In this document: positions 9,293 through 18,233 of the stretch, piece by piece
Layout of the letters: each line of letters opens with the position of its first letter
Position numbering within the stretch: position 1 is the first letter of the stretch
Source: Halosimplex salinum
GTDB taxonomy: Archaea > Halobacteriota > Halobacteria > Halobacteriales > Haloarculaceae
Length of the DNA: 64,000 bases
Reading direction: 5' to 3'
NCBI RefSeq assembly: GCF_003730195.1
Contig: NZ_QWGG01000002.1
Coordinates: 124,001-188,000 of the forward strand
The notes under the pieces: generated by a model
Database searches by the model: none
Told to the model about the DNA's origin: nothing
Seen by the model: the letters and a program-made list of their open reading frames with translations, nothing else
Position numbers and translations under genes: made by a program

Positions 9293-9691
9293 GTGAACAG
9301 GCGGAAGTTTCTATCTCTCGTTTCCGTACCCGTCGCGGCACTGGTTTCCTCGGGGTGTTCGGAAGTGCTCGGTTCGGACGACGTCGATCTCGACGTCGAA
9401 AACACCGACGACCGGAGTCACGAGTTCAGGGTCGTCGCGTCGGGCGACTTCGAGGAACGGAGTACGGCGGGCGAACTGGACCCGAACCAGTCCGAGACCG
9501 TCTCCGACTTCGTCCCCCGACTCGATTACACCCACGCGGCGACACTCGCGATCCGGATCGACGGCGAACAGATCCGGGAACAAAGTGTCATCATCAGGTC
9601 TTCTGACGATATCACCGTCCGGATCGTCGCTTCGGACGACGTGGAGATCCGTCCGATCAACGTTATTTCACCCACGGGCGAGGGAGACTGA
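9293..9691 (+). CDS. Tat-exported lipoprotein, unknown function
   Basis: A 132-residue protein from a GTG start. The N-terminus RRKFLSL followed by a hydrophobic stretch and the lipobox SSGC (Cys at about residue 22) indicates Tat export and lipid anchoring outside the cell. The mature part is a short acidic beta-rich domain (DVDLDVENTDDRSHEF and onward) like many small haloarchaeal substrate- or ligand-associated lipoproteins. A GATATACC element about 30 bases upstream supports the start. No enzymatic motif is visible. Confidence 0.75.
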   Translation: MNRRKFLSLVSVPVAALVSSGCSEVLGSDDVDLDVENTDDRSHEFRVVASGDFEERSTAGELDPNQSETVSDFVPRLDYTHAATLAIRIDGEQIREQSVIIRSSDDITVRIVASDDVEIRPINVISPTGEGD

Positions 9692-9921
9692 CGGAACGGG
9701 ACGAGAACCGATACCTGAGTAGCCACGTCACTCCGCTGTGATCACTTCGGAAACCGACTGCCGGCTGGGCGTGGCACTACCGGCTCTCGGAGGGGCACGT
9801 CCGTCGGTCGCGCGTAACGCACCGCCGGTCGGCGGGGTTCACCGGTACCGTGGGTGTTCTGGACCGCCGAGTCGCGCCGGTTTGGCGAGACTATTTCACG
9901 GGCGACTCCGATGTCTCGGGT

Positions 9922-10983
9922 ATGCGAGCAGCAGTCTTCACGGACTACGGCGAACCGCTGGACGTGCGGGAGGTCGACGACCCGGAGCCCGAGCCCCACG
10001 GCGCGGTGGTCGCCGTCGAGGCCTGCGGCGTCTGCCGCAGCGACTGGCACGCCTGGCAGGGCGACTGGGAGTGGCGCGGCCTCGACCCCGTCCCCGGCCA
10101 CATCCTCGGGCACGAACCCGCCGGGCACGTCGTCGCCGTCGGCGACGAGGTCGACGGCGTCTCCGAGGGCGACCACGTCGCCGTCCCGTTCAACCTCGGC
10201 GACGGGTCGTGTCACCTCTGTCAGACCGGCCACTCCAACATCTGTGAGAACCGGCAGGCGCTGGGTCTCCAGCCCGCTGCACCGGGTGCCTTCGCCGAAC
10301 AGGTACCGGTGCCCCACGCCGACCACAACCTCGTCACCCTCCCCGAGGGCGTCTCCTCGGTCGACATGGCGGGGCTGGGCTGTCGGTTCATGACCGCCTT
10401 CCACGGGCTGGCCCACCGGGCGGACGTGGGCGCGGGCGACTGGTTCGTCGTCCACGGCTGTGGCGGCGTAGGCCTCTCTGCGGTCCAGATCGCCGACGCC
10501 ATCGGCGCCAACGTGATCGGCGTCGACCTCATGGACGAGAAACTCGACTTCGCCGAGGAGCAGGGCGCGGTCCACACGATCAACGCCGCCGAGGTCGAGG
10601 ATCCCGCTGCGGAAGTGCGGGCTATCACCGACGGCGGCGCCGACGTGTCGATGGACGCGCTGGGCATCGAGACGACCTGTCGCAACGCGGTCGCGAGCCT
10701 CGGCAAGACCGGCCAGCACGTTCAGGTGGGGCTGACGACGAAGGAAGCGGGCGGGAACCTCCCGCTCCCGACCGACGAGATGGTCACCAGCGAGATCGAC
10801 TTCCTCGGCGCGCTGGGGATGCCGCCCGAACGATACGACGAGATCTTCCGGATGGTCGCCACGGGGAAACTCGACCCCGCCGCGATCATCACCGAACGCA
10901 TCGGCCTCGAAGACGTCTCCGACGTCCTCGACGACATGACCGACTTCGAGACGGTCGGTATCCCCGTCATCGACAGCTTCTGA
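9922..10983 (+). CDS. Zinc-dependent alcohol dehydrogenase
   Basis: A medium-chain NAD(P)-dependent alcohol dehydrogenase of 353 residues. The catalytic zinc site is visible as Cys38 in CGVCRSD, His64-Glu65 in GHILGHEPAG and a later Cys in AGLGCRF. The Rossmann motif is HGCGGVGLSAVQ. The structural zinc lobe reads DGSCHLCQTGHSNIC: the first of the usual four Cys is Asp, so this site has three Cys plus one Asp, a variation also found in some other archaeal ADHs. The ATG at 9922 was preferred over 9850 because family members start at this MRAAVFTDYG segment and a CTATTT element lies about 30 bases upstream. Confidence 0.93.
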   Translation: MRAAVFTDYGEPLDVREVDDPEPEPHGAVVAVEACGVCRSDWHAWQGDWEWRGLDPVPGHILGHEPAGHVVAVGDEVDGVSEGDHVAVPFNLGDGSCHLCQTGHSNICENRQALGLQPAAPGAFAEQVPVPHADHNLVTLPEGVSSVDMAGLGCRFMTAFHGLAHRADVGAGDWFVVHGCGGVGLSAVQIADAIGANVIGVDLMDEKLDFAEEQGAVHTINAAEVEDPAAEVRAITDGGADVSMDALGIETTCRNAVASLGKTGQHVQVGLTTKEAGGNLPLPTDEMVTSEIDFLGALGMPPERYDEIFRMVATGKLDPAAIITERIGLEDVSDVLDDMTDFETVGIPVIDSF

Positions 10984-10995
10984 CGGGCTATCCGC

Positions 10996-11071
10996 GCCCC
11001 GCCCCCGCTCTGTCTTCTTCCGTTTTCGCCCCGCCCTCGCTCTGTCTTCTTCCGTCTTCGCCCCGCCCTCG
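10996..11071. repeat. 32-bp direct repeat (two copies plus a part)
   Basis: A unit of 32 bp beginning GCCCCGCC and containing CTCTGTCTTCTTCCG starts at 10996, 11028 and (first 12 bases only) 11060. The two full copies differ at two positions. It lies between the ADH gene and the RDD gene and has no coding potential. Confidence 0.8.
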
Positions 11072-11138
11072 AACCGTCCTTATCCCGACAGCCTCCAGAA
11101 CGGCAAGAAATATTGAGAGCTAGTGTCAATCGCGATGT

Positions 11139-11612
11139 ATGGGGGAACGCAGGGGGCACACAGCGGACGGTACAGAGCGATGCGGACCGGGGATCCGCGG
11201 CGTGGCGATGGCGATCGACACCGTCGTCTGGTTCTCGCTGGCGTTCGTCGCGGTGTACCCGGTCACGGCGATCACGGGGGATATCACGGCGACCGCGAGC
11301 GGGGTGGACGCCGACCTCAGCGGGACGCCGGCGCTCGTCGCGCTCGTGCTGTGGTTCGCACTGGGGATCGGATATCACACCGTCATGGAGTGGCGTTTCG
11401 GCAGGACGGTCGGAAAGTACCTCGTCAGGATCCGGGTGACCGACGCCGCCGACGGGTCGCCGCTCTCGCTGCGGGCGGCGGCGGTTCGGAACGTTCTCCG
11501 ATTCGTCGACTGGATCCCCGCGCTCTACGTCGTCGGGATCGCCGCGGTCGCCGCGTCCGACTCGGCCCAGCGGATCGGCGACCGCGTCGCCGACACCGTG
11601 GTCGTCAGGTGA
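11139..11612 (+). CDS. RDD family membrane protein
   Basis: A 157-residue protein with the RDD-domain pattern: a first helix with an early Asp (MAIDTVVWFSLAF), a second helix (ALVALVLWFALGIGYHTVMEW), the conserved loop FGRTVGKYLVRIRVTD, and a final helix ending in the D-RIGDRVADT motif. RDD proteins are polytopic; some are linked to Na+/H+ antiport, but function is mostly undefined. An AAATATT element about 30 bases before the ATG supports the start. The last codons are part of a 20-base sequence that is duplicated just after the stop. Confidence 0.88.
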   Translation: MGERRGHTADGTERCGPGIRGVAMAIDTVVWFSLAFVAVYPVTAITGDITATASGVDADLSGTPALVALVLWFALGIGYHTVMEWRFGRTVGKYLVRIRVTDAADGSPLSLRAAAVRNVLRFVDWIPALYVVGIAAVAASDSAQRIGDRVADTVVVR

Positions 11613-11635
11613 TCTACACCGTGGCCGTCAGGTGA
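11593..11635. repeat. Tandem duplication across the RDD stop codon
   Basis: The 20-base stretch ACACCGTGGTCGTCAGGTGA (11593-11612, containing the RDD stop) recurs at 11616-11635 with one mismatch, giving a period of 23. Confidence 0.75.
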
Positions 11636-11737
11636 CCGACAGTGCGAGAGTCAGACGCCACCGGCGTCCGCCGGCACGTCCGCTCCCGGAGCGTCGGTGT
11701 GCGGAAAATGAGCGACCGCTACCTCGGTGCGACTCGG

Positions 11738-12475
11738 TTACTTCTCCTTGCCGTTCGCGCCGCCGTTCCCGCCGCCGTTGTTGCCGCCGTTATCGTTCTT
11801 GTCGCCCTCTTCGTCGTCGTTGCCGCCGCCAGCGTGTTCGGGCGGGCCCTGCGTGCCGTTCTCGGAGTGGTTGCCACCGGCGTGGGCAGGCGGTCCCTGC
11901 GTCCCGTTCTCGGTCTTGTTGTTACCCGCGTGGGCCGGCGGCCCCTGCGTCTTGTTCGCGGTCTCGTTGCCCGGTCCGGCGTGCTCCGGCGGGCCGTTCC
12001 CGTTGCCGGGGTTGTTCGCCGTGACCCAGGCCGCGACCGCCTGACCGCGCGGCCCTTCGGTCTCGTTCAGCCCGGCCATGAAGTCGACGACCTGGAGTCC
12101 GAACGGCATCGTCGTCTCGTTCTCGCCGGTGGTCAGCTCGGCCGTGGTCGAGTCGGACACGCCGTCGATCTCGGCCGTGACCGACACCGTCACGGTCTGA
12201 TTGGGCGCCGGGAGGTCGACCGTCCCGTTCGGCCCGGTCTCGTACTCGCCCGCGCCCCCGTACGTGACGTTCTCGGTCACCGTCGTGACGTTGACCGTCG
12301 CGTTTTCGACCCCCGTGCCGTTGTCAGTCGTCCCGTTCGTGACCGTCACGGTAGCCCCGTCGCTCTGCGTCACGTCGACGCTCAGCGACTCCACCGTCGT
12401 CGCCCCCATCGCCGGTGCCGCCACCGAGACGACCATCAGTGCCGCCAGCACGATCGCGCGTGTGTGTGAACTCAT
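11738..12475 (-). CDS. Secreted protein with GPPxHAG glycosylation-rich repeats
   Basis: A 245-residue exported protein. Start MSSHTRAIVLAAL at 12475 gives a normal Sec signal ending near APAMGA. The extended 254-residue form only adds residues before the signal. The middle holds an immunoglobulin-like beta region with many N-x-T sequons. The C-terminal third has four units of about 16 residues, each starting GPPEHAG or GPPAHAG and carrying sequons such as NET, NKT, NGT, then a Gly/Asn/Asp tail. There is no membrane anchor at the C-terminus, so it is likely released or bound by other means. A CCTAAGT element (minus strand, near 12500) fits a leaderless start. Confidence 0.75.
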   Translation of the reverse strand: MSSHTRAIVLAALMVVSVAAPAMGATTVESLSVDVTQSDGATVTVTNGTTDNGTGVENATVNVTTVTENVTYGGAGEYETGPNGTVDLPAPNQTVTVSVTAEIDGVSDSTTAELTTGENETTMPFGLQVVDFMAGLNETEGPRGQAVAAWVTANNPGNGNGPPEHAGPGNETANKTQGPPAHAGNNKTENGTQGPPAHAGGNHSENGTQGPPEHAGGGNDDEEGDKNDNGGNNGGGNGGANGKEK

Positions 12476-12647
12476 ACGGACTACACCAGGACTGGATCCC
12501 ACTTAGGTACCGCTTACAGTTGCGCCAATTTGGCCCGATTTTGCCCGATTTAAGCCGTTCTTGGAAGTGAGAATCGACACGTTCGACCGCTGAAGCGTCC
12601 GAATCGGGGTCGCGTGCCCGTTCCGGTCGTCCGCCGGTTCGAACCGG

Positions 12648-13952
12648 TCAGTCGTCGGCTTCCGCTCGCGCGATAAGGTCTCGGGCGTGTTCGTTCGCGC
12701 GCTCGCGCACCGCGGCCTCGTCCAGCGTCAGGACTTCGCGGTCGCGCATCAGGACCTCGCCGTCACAGACGGTGTGGCGCACGTCGCTCCCGTGAACGGC
12801 GTAGGCGAGGTGGCTCACGAGGTCGTGAGCGGGCGTGAGGTGGGGCGCGTCGAGGTCGATCACGGCCAGGTCGGCGTTCGCGCCCGCTTCGACGCGGCCG
12901 CTGTCGAAGCCAAGCAGGTCGGCACTCCCCTGCGTGACCATCTCGACGACGGCCTCCGCGGGGACGGCGCTGGCGTCGTCGGCGGCGAGTTTGCCGATCA
13001 TCGCCGCGTCGCGCACCTCGTCGAAGGCGTCGAGGTCGTTGTTCGACGCGGCGCCGTCCGTGCCGATGCCGACGGTGACGCCCGCGTCGCGCAGGCGCTG
13101 GACCGGCGCCATCCCGCTGGCGAGTTTCATGTTCGAGGCCGGGCAGTGGGCGACGCCGGTGTCGCGCTCGGCGAGCAGTTCGATCTCCGTCTCGTCGACG
13201 TGGGCGCCGTGGGCGACGTAGGTGTCCTCGGCCAGGAGGTCGAGGTCGTCGGCGTATTCGAGCGGGCGCACGCCGTGTTCCTCGACGATGGGGGCGACCT
13301 CGTTCTCGGTCTCGTTGGCGTGGTAGTGGATCGGCAGGCCCGCCTCGCGGGCCTTCGGGACGAACTCGCGGAGGTACTCCTCGCCGACGGTCGTCAGCGA
13401 GTGGGGCTGGAAGGTCGTCGTGATCCGCCCGTCCGCCGCGCCGTCGAGTTCCGTCGCGACGTCGAGGCTCTGCTGGAGGTCCGCGCGCGCCGCCTCGTCG
13501 TCCTTACCGACGGTGACGGCCGTGTGGCCCAGCACCGCCCGGACGCCCGCTCGCTCGACCGCGTCGGCGGTCCGGTCGACGTGGAAGTACATGTCCGAGA
13601 GCGCCGTCGTCCCGGACTTGATCATCTCGACGAAGCCGAGTTCCGCGCCGACCTCGACATCGTCGGGGGTGAGTTCGCCCTCGACCGGCCAGACGTCCTC
13701 CTGGAGCCACGCGTCGAGCGCCTTGTCGTCGGCGTAGCCCCGCAGGAGTGTCATCGCGACGTGCGTGTGGGCGTTGACGAGTCCCGGGATCACCAGCCCG
13801 TCGCTCGCGTCGAGTTCGTCGTCGCCGTCGAGCGTTCCGGGGTCGGCCACGTCGACGATATCGCCGCTGTCGTCGTCGACGAGCACGTCCGCACGCTCGA
13901 CGGTGAGATCGGGTCGCAGTACCTGTCCACCGGCGACGAGACGTTCGGTCAT
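12648..13952 (-). CDS. 5-methylthioadenosine/S-adenosylhomocysteine deaminase
   Basis: Amidohydrolase of 434 residues that deaminates MTA, SAH or related adenosines in the methionine-salvage/SAM by-product route. Metal ligands are visible in NAHTHVAMT, in HYHANETENE, in VAHGAHVDETE and in GIGTDGAASNND, matching the MtaD/SAH deaminase group. The ATG at 13952 (MTERLVAGGQVL) fits family N-termini; the upstream extension to 14024 is Arg-rich. Exact substrate preference (MTA, SAH or 5'-deoxyadenosine) cannot be read from the sequence. Confidence 0.92.
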   Translation of the reverse strand: MTERLVAGGQVLRPDLTVERADVLVDDDSGDIVDVADPGTLDGDDELDASDGLVIPGLVNAHTHVAMTLLRGYADDKALDAWLQEDVWPVEGELTPDDVEVGAELGFVEMIKSGTTALSDMYFHVDRTADAVERAGVRAVLGHTAVTVGKDDEAARADLQQSLDVATELDGAADGRITTTFQPHSLTTVGEEYLREFVPKAREAGLPIHYHANETENEVAPIVEEHGVRPLEYADDLDLLAEDTYVAHGAHVDETEIELLAERDTGVAHCPASNMKLASGMAPVQRLRDAGVTVGIGTDGAASNNDLDAFDEVRDAAMIGKLAADDASAVPAEAVVEMVTQGSADLLGFDSGRVEAGANADLAVIDLDAPHLTPAHDLVSHLAYAVHGSDVRHTVCDGEVLMRDREVLTLDEAAVRERANEHARDLIARAEADD

Positions 13953-14016
13953 GGCCCGGAATTCGCCCGGCGGGTGCCTGAATCTATTCCTTCGCGGTCG
14001 GACCCGGTGACCGGAA

Positions 14017-15219
14017 TTACTCACGGGACGCGCGGTCCCGCAACCGGTCGATGCGGTCCGACAGTGACGGCTCCATCCGCCGGAGCGCGGCCACCCGCCC
14101 CCGCTCCAGCGGCGCGTCGTTGAGGTCCGCGTACCGCCGGATCGCCGCCTCGACCGCGTCCCGACTGGTTCGCTGGACGGCGGCGGCGTCTGCCCGGTAG
14201 ACCAGCCGCTGACCCGCCCACAGGGCGACAGCGGCGGCCGCGACGACGACCAGCGCGGCCGCGCCGGCGCCGACGCCAGGGACTGAGACCGAACCGGTGA
14301 ACAGCGCCACGAGGATGCTGAGCGCCCCCGCGACGACCGCCAGCCGCGCTTCGAGGTGACGGGTCTCCAGCCGCCCGGCCTTGAGCGCGAGATACGCCCG
14401 GAGGCGGTCGTCGTCGAGTTCGGCGAGCAGGTAGTCGGAGACGAAGAGGTGGCGGCGACCCGGGACGCCGCGCGCGAACGCGAACGCCTGTTTCGCGTCG
14501 GCCGTCTCGAGGACGCGCACGCCCCGGACGTTCAGTTCGACATCCTCGCGGAGGCGGTCGAGGCGGTCGCGTTCCGCGGCCGTCGGCGAGCGCGTCGACT
14601 GGAGGACGCGGACGAGCCACGGCGACGCGACCCAGACCGCGAGCACGACCGCACCCACGAGGGCGAAGAACGGGAACGCGACCGCGGGGCTGTCCCGGAG
14701 ACCGTCCAGCGCGACGACCAGCACGACGAACAGCAGGGTCATCCCGGCGGCGTAGCGGGCGAGGCGGGCGGCGGCGGCGACCGCCGACACGTCGGTCTCC
14801 CGGAGCGCCTGTGCCGCGGGGAACGCGCCGAAGTACGACGCGAACACCGCCACGAGCGGCGTCGCTATCGTGAGCGTCAGCGTGACGGCGTCGCCGACCT
14901 GCGTCGCCGCGCCCAGCACGGGATCGATCGCGGCCGCGACGACGGTCGCCCAGTCGGAGACGAGCATCCCGACGACCGTGACCGCGTAGACGACCGTCAG
15001 ACCGACTCTGAGCGCCCGACGGAGCCGGGACAGCGCCGCTCTCCGGTCGTCGGCCCGGAGCAAGTATCGGCCGTACAGGGAGAACGCGAGCGCGCCGACG
15101 ACCGACGCCGCGGCGAGCACACCGAGCGAGTCGACGAGCGCGCCGGCGTTCACCCCGGACTGGACCGGAGTCGATCCCGACGCGTCGATTCTTCGGAGGT
15201 GGGGCTGGAGGGCGGGCAC
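14017..15219 (-). CDS. M48-like membrane protein, catalytic residues lost
   Basis: A 400-residue polytopic protein from a GTG start with about seven membrane segments. Residues about 240-350 follow HtpX/Ste24-type M48 peptidases: a beta strand ending HLFVSDYLLAELDDDRLRAYLA, then the position of the zinc helix, then a later helix with RADAAAV. The active-site motif that should read HELGH is LKAGR (residues 279-283), and the downstream zinc-binding Glu of the ExxAD segment is Val340. All three zinc ligands and the general base are therefore replaced. The frame is intact, so it looks like a maintained pseudopeptidase rather than a decaying gene. Function unknown. Confidence 0.7.
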   Translation of the reverse strand: MPALQPHLRRIDASGSTPVQSGVNAGALVDSLGVLAAASVVGALAFSLYGRYLLRADDRRAALSRLRRALRVGLTVVYAVTVVGMLVSDWATVVAAAIDPVLGAATQVGDAVTLTLTIATPLVAVFASYFGAFPAAQALRETDVSAVAAAARLARYAAGMTLLFVVLVVALDGLRDSPAVAFPFFALVGAVVLAVWVASPWLVRVLQSTRSPTAAERDRLDRLREDVELNVRGVRVLETADAKQAFAFARGVPGRRHLFVSDYLLAELDDDRLRAYLALKAGRLETRHLEARLAVVAGALSILVALFTGSVSVPGVGAGAAALVVVAAAAVALWAGQRLVYRADAAAVQRTSRDAVEAAIRRYADLNDAPLERGRVAALRRMEPSLSDRIDRLRDRASRE

Positions 15220-15274
15220 GAGCGGCGGTGCGACCGGATCGCCGAAAAGGGTTGTGTGTCGACACGTTCGCCCC

Positions 15275-15562
15275 TCATGCGGTCCGGCTGTTCCCCCGTC
15301 GGACGCCGTCGGCGATCACTTTGTACAGCAACCCCATCGACCCGGCGTACAGCGTCAGTCCGCCGGTCAGCGACAGGACCGCACCCGCTATCAGCCGCGG
15401 CCAGTCCGTAGCCACTCCGCCGAGGTAGCTCACCGTCCGGGCGGTCGCGATCATGTTCGTACCCACCGCCGTCAGCACCGCTGCCACCGTGAGGACGACC
15501 CCGAACACTGCCATCACTTTGAACCCGTACGCGAGACCGTTCACCGCACTGACTGTCGTCAC
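15275..15562 (-). CDS. Small two- to three-helix membrane protein
   Basis: A 95-residue membrane protein from a GTG start at 15562. Hydrophobic segments lie around residues 12-35 ([20 protein letters not shown]) and 55-85 ([24 protein letters not shown]). The start is supported by a strong minus-strand TTTATAT element 25-31 bases upstream; the longer frame to 15694 would run through that element and the hisG start. It has no recognised family. Confidence 0.7.
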   Translation of the reverse strand: MTTVSAVNGLAYGFKVMAVFGVVLTVAAVLTAVGTNMIATARTVSYLGGVATDWPRLIAGAVLSLTGGLTLYAGSMGLLYKVIADGVRRGNSRTA

Positions 15563-15586
15563 ACGAGCCGCTGGCCCCGCGTTCGG

Positions 15587-15593
15587 ATATAAA
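15587..15593 (-). promoter_or_regulatory. TATA box for the small membrane gene
   Basis: Minus-strand TTTATAT placed 25-31 bases before the GTG at 15562, fixing that start as leaderless. Confidence 0.6.
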
Positions 15594-15671
15594 CGTTCGC
15601 CCGACGGCCCCACCGCTCGTCGCCCGTGGAGAGAGGGAAAGACAGTTGCCCGCGGCCCGTCCAGTGGGCGT

Positions 15672-16520
15672 ATGCGCATCGCCGTCCCAAACAAGGGTCG
15701 CCTGCACGACCCAGCGATCGATCTCCTCGACCGGGCCGGCCTCCACGTCGTCGACGGGGCCGACCGGAAGCTCTACGCCCAGACCGTCGACCCCGACGTA
15801 ACTATCCTCTACGCGCGGGCCGCCGACATCCCCGAATACGTCGCCGACGGCGCCGCCGACGTGGGAATCACCGGTCTCGACCAGGCCCGCGAGGCCGACA
15901 CTGACTCCCTCGTCGACATGCTGGACCTCGACTTCGGCGCCTGTCGGCTCGTCCTCGCGGCCCCGGAGGACGGCGACATCGAGACCGTCGACGACCTCGA
16001 CGGCGGCCGCGTCGCCACCGAGTTCCCGAACGTCACGCGCGACTTCTTCGCCGAGCGCGACGTCGACGTCGACATCACGGAAGTGTCGGGCGCGACGGAG
16101 CTCACGCCGCACGTCGACATCGCCGACGCAATCGTCGACATCACCTCGACGGGGACGACCCTGCGGATGAACCGCCTCGCCGAGGTGGCGGACGTGCTGG
16201 AGTCGTCGGTTCGCCTCTTCGGCCGCGAGGACGTCGTCGACGACGAGAAGGTCCAGCAGACCCGGATGGCGCTCGAATCCGTGCTCTCGGCGGAGGGCAA
16301 GCGCTACCTGATGATGAACGTCCCCGAGGACAGTCTGGACGACGTGAAGGAGGTCCTGCCCGGGATGGGCGGCCCGACCGTGATGGACATCGCCGGCAAG
16401 GACGACGTGGCCGTTCACGCCGTCGTCGACGAGGACGCGGTGTTCGAGGCGATCAACGCGCTCAAAGGCGTCGGCGCCAGCGACGTGCTCGTCACCGAGA
16501 TCGAGCGACTCGTGGAGTGA
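15672..16520 (+). CDS. hisG: ATP phosphoribosyltransferase (HisG)
   Basis: Catalyses the first step of histidine biosynthesis: ATP plus PRPP to phosphoribosyl-ATP. The 282-residue size and C-terminal ACT-like domain (from about residue 210, including [19 protein letters not shown]) identify the long, self-contained HisG form that needs no His[17 protein letters not shown] is the family N-terminus, and [12 protein letters not shown] is the PRPP-binding loop. The in-frame region upstream to 15453 is shadow sequence opposite the divergent small membrane gene. Other his genes lie far away (hisI at 54.9 kb, hisA at 59.0 kb, hisB at 63.8 kb). Confidence 0.97.
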   Translation: MRIAVPNKGRLHDPAIDLLDRAGLHVVDGADRKLYAQTVDPDVTILYARAADIPEYVADGAADVGITGLDQAREADTDSLVDMLDLDFGACRLVLAAPEDGDIETVDDLDGGRVATEFPNVTRDFFAERDVDVDITEVSGATELTPHVDIADAIVDITSTGTTLRMNRLAEVADVLESSVRLFGREDVVDDEKVQQTRMALESVLSAEGKRYLMMNVPEDSLDDVKEVLPGMGGPTVMDIAGKDDVAVHAVVDEDAVFEAINALKGVGASDVLVTEIERLVE

Positions 16521-16538
16521 GTCTCCTCTTCGCACCGC

Positions 16539-17930
16539 TCACTCCAACCCCTTCCCCAGCCAGTCGAGGACTCTGGGCCAGGAGTCTGCCGCGGCGCGGG
16601 CGTTCCCGGCCGGCGTCCCGCCGAACGCCCACGTCCCGGACGACGTCGTCTCGGCGGTGGGGACGTATGGGATGCCGATACCGTGGCCCGCGTCCGCGTA
16701 CGAGCGGTGGTCGTAGTCGTGTTCGAATCCGTCCTCCGACAGCCGCTGGACGGCGACCTCGGCGAACCAGGCGGCGGGCCACATCTCGTCGTCCTCGCCG
16801 GTGATCAGCAGGACGGGAGCGTCGATATCTTCGACGGGGATCGTCGCCTGCGCGACGCGTTCGTCGTCGGCGGTCTCCACCGACTGGCGGTACATCGGCG
16901 CGAAACTCGTGCCGTTCTCGGTCACGGTCGGCGAGCCGAACCGGGGGACCGCCGGCAGTTCGTCGCCGTCCGCCTCCCACCCGCCCCAGAGATACACGCT
17001 CGGAACGTAGCCGACGACTGCACCCACGCGGTCGTCGCGAGCGCCGACTAGCAGCGCGGCCTCGCCACCGCGCGAGCTCCCGAGGACGCCGACGTCCCCG
17101 GTTCCGACGGACTCGCGGTCACGCAGCCAGGTGATCGCCCTCTCAAAGTACGACAGCGGAACGTCGACCAGTTCGTCGGGAATCGCCTCGTGGGGGCCGA
17201 AGTACCGGAGCGCCAGCGTCGCGTACCCGTGCGACGCCAGCATACGTCCGTGCCGTATCATGGGGTACCCCCGCGACCCGTGGAGCGCGACGACCCCGGG
17301 ATGCGGGCCGTCACCCGGCGGCACGAAGAACTCCCCGACCACGCCGTCCTCCTCGACGCTCGTCCGCTCGACTCCCTCGGCGACGAACCGTCGCGTCGTC
17401 GTCGCCGTCGTCCGCGTCTCGCCGTCGGTCCCCGCCCGGAGCGTCACGTCATAGGCGTCCGGTAACCCCGGATCCGCCGGGGTACCCGTCGCTATCGCCT
17501 CCGTCCGGGGTGTCGTCTTCGACGGTGTCGGCGATGGAGACGCCATTCCGTCGTCCCCCGTTCCGGTCGCTTCGCCCTCGTCGCGGACCATCGACCAGAA
17601 CAGCCCCATCCCGTCGGTTTCGTCGTAGGTTCCCGACGTCGGCGCCTGCGTCGTCAGGTCGACCTCGCCCCGGTCGTCCGCTTCGAACGTCGCTTCGGCC
17701 TCCCAGTGCGGACCACCGCCGAACGTCGTCGACGCGCGGACCGTCACGGTCGACGACGGTTCGAACCCGCGCAGTCGGATCTCGACGGGTTCGTCCCTGA
17801 GCGACTCCTCGGGGACCTCGATCCGCTGGTCCGCCGACCCGCCCAGCCGGTCACAGCCCGCCACCGCGACCGCGCCGACCGCCGACACCGCTCCGAGGAC
17901 GTCTCGCCGGGCGTACGCTCGCCTCTCCAT
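16539..17930 (-). CDS. BAAT C-terminal-domain hydrolase, exported lipoprotein
   Basis: A 463-residue protein with an acyl-CoA thioesterase/BAAT N-terminal beta domain (about residues 38-175) and a C-terminal alpha/beta-hydrolase domain. The triad is visible: nucleophile Ser in GSSRGGEAAL, Asp in TGEDDEMWP and His in DAGHGIGIP. BAAT-family members often use Cys; here it is Ser. The N-terminus has RR followed by a hydrophobic stretch and the lipobox AVAGC, so the enzyme is probably Tat-exported and lipid-anchored outside the cell. CoA thioesters are not expected there, so an extracellular ester or peptide substrate is more plausible than acyl-CoA. Confidence 0.85.
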   Translation of the reverse strand: MERRAYARRDVLGAVSAVGAVAVAGCDRLGGSADQRIEVPEESLRDEPVEIRLRGFEPSSTVTVRASTTFGGGPHWEAEATFEADDRGEVDLTTQAPTSGTYDETDGMGLFWSMVRDEGEATGTGDDGMASPSPTPSKTTPRTEAIATGTPADPGLPDAYDVTLRAGTDGETRTTATTTRRFVAEGVERTSVEEDGVVGEFFVPPGDGPHPGVVALHGSRGYPMIRHGRMLASHGYATLALRYFGPHEAIPDELVDVPLSYFERAITWLRDRESVGTGDVGVLGSSRGGEAALLVGARDDRVGAVVGYVPSVYLWGGWEADGDELPAVPRFGSPTVTENGTSFAPMYRQSVETADDERVAQATIPVEDIDAPVLLITGEDDEMWPAAWFAEVAVQRLSEDGFEHDYDHRSYADAGHGIGIPYVPTAETTSSGTWAFGGTPAGNARAAADSWPRVLDWLGKGLE

Positions 17931-18233
17931 ACGCAGTCCGAAATGTGTAGAATTGTTAATTATTTCGGTCGGCTCCGCCGGTTCCGAGTCAGTCGCCGAC
18001 GACTTATCGGCGACCCGTCGCCCCGCCCGAGCGCCGTGGTCGGTACCGCTCTATCGGCGGAGCGCGCACGCTCAGTTTCCCCGCAAATGGAGCGTCCGCG
18101 GTGGGACGGGCGTCTCCGTCAGTCGCCCGACCGCTGGAAACGCCGGATTAGGACGGGCTGGCTATCTCTTAGCGACCGTGCGCGCTGTCGGCTGCGGCGG
18201 ACGGGGTTCGACGCCGGTCGGAACCAGACGGAC
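17931..18233. other. Intergenic stretch without a visible gene
   Basis: This 303-base gap separates the BAAT_C gene, transcribed to the left, from the end of the next minus-strand gene. Near 17948-17965 the AT-rich TTGTTAATTATTTC is a likely minus-strand promoter for the BAAT_C gene. Overlapping open frames here have shadow-like Arg/Ser/Pro-rich composition. I see nothing else. Confidence 0.5.
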
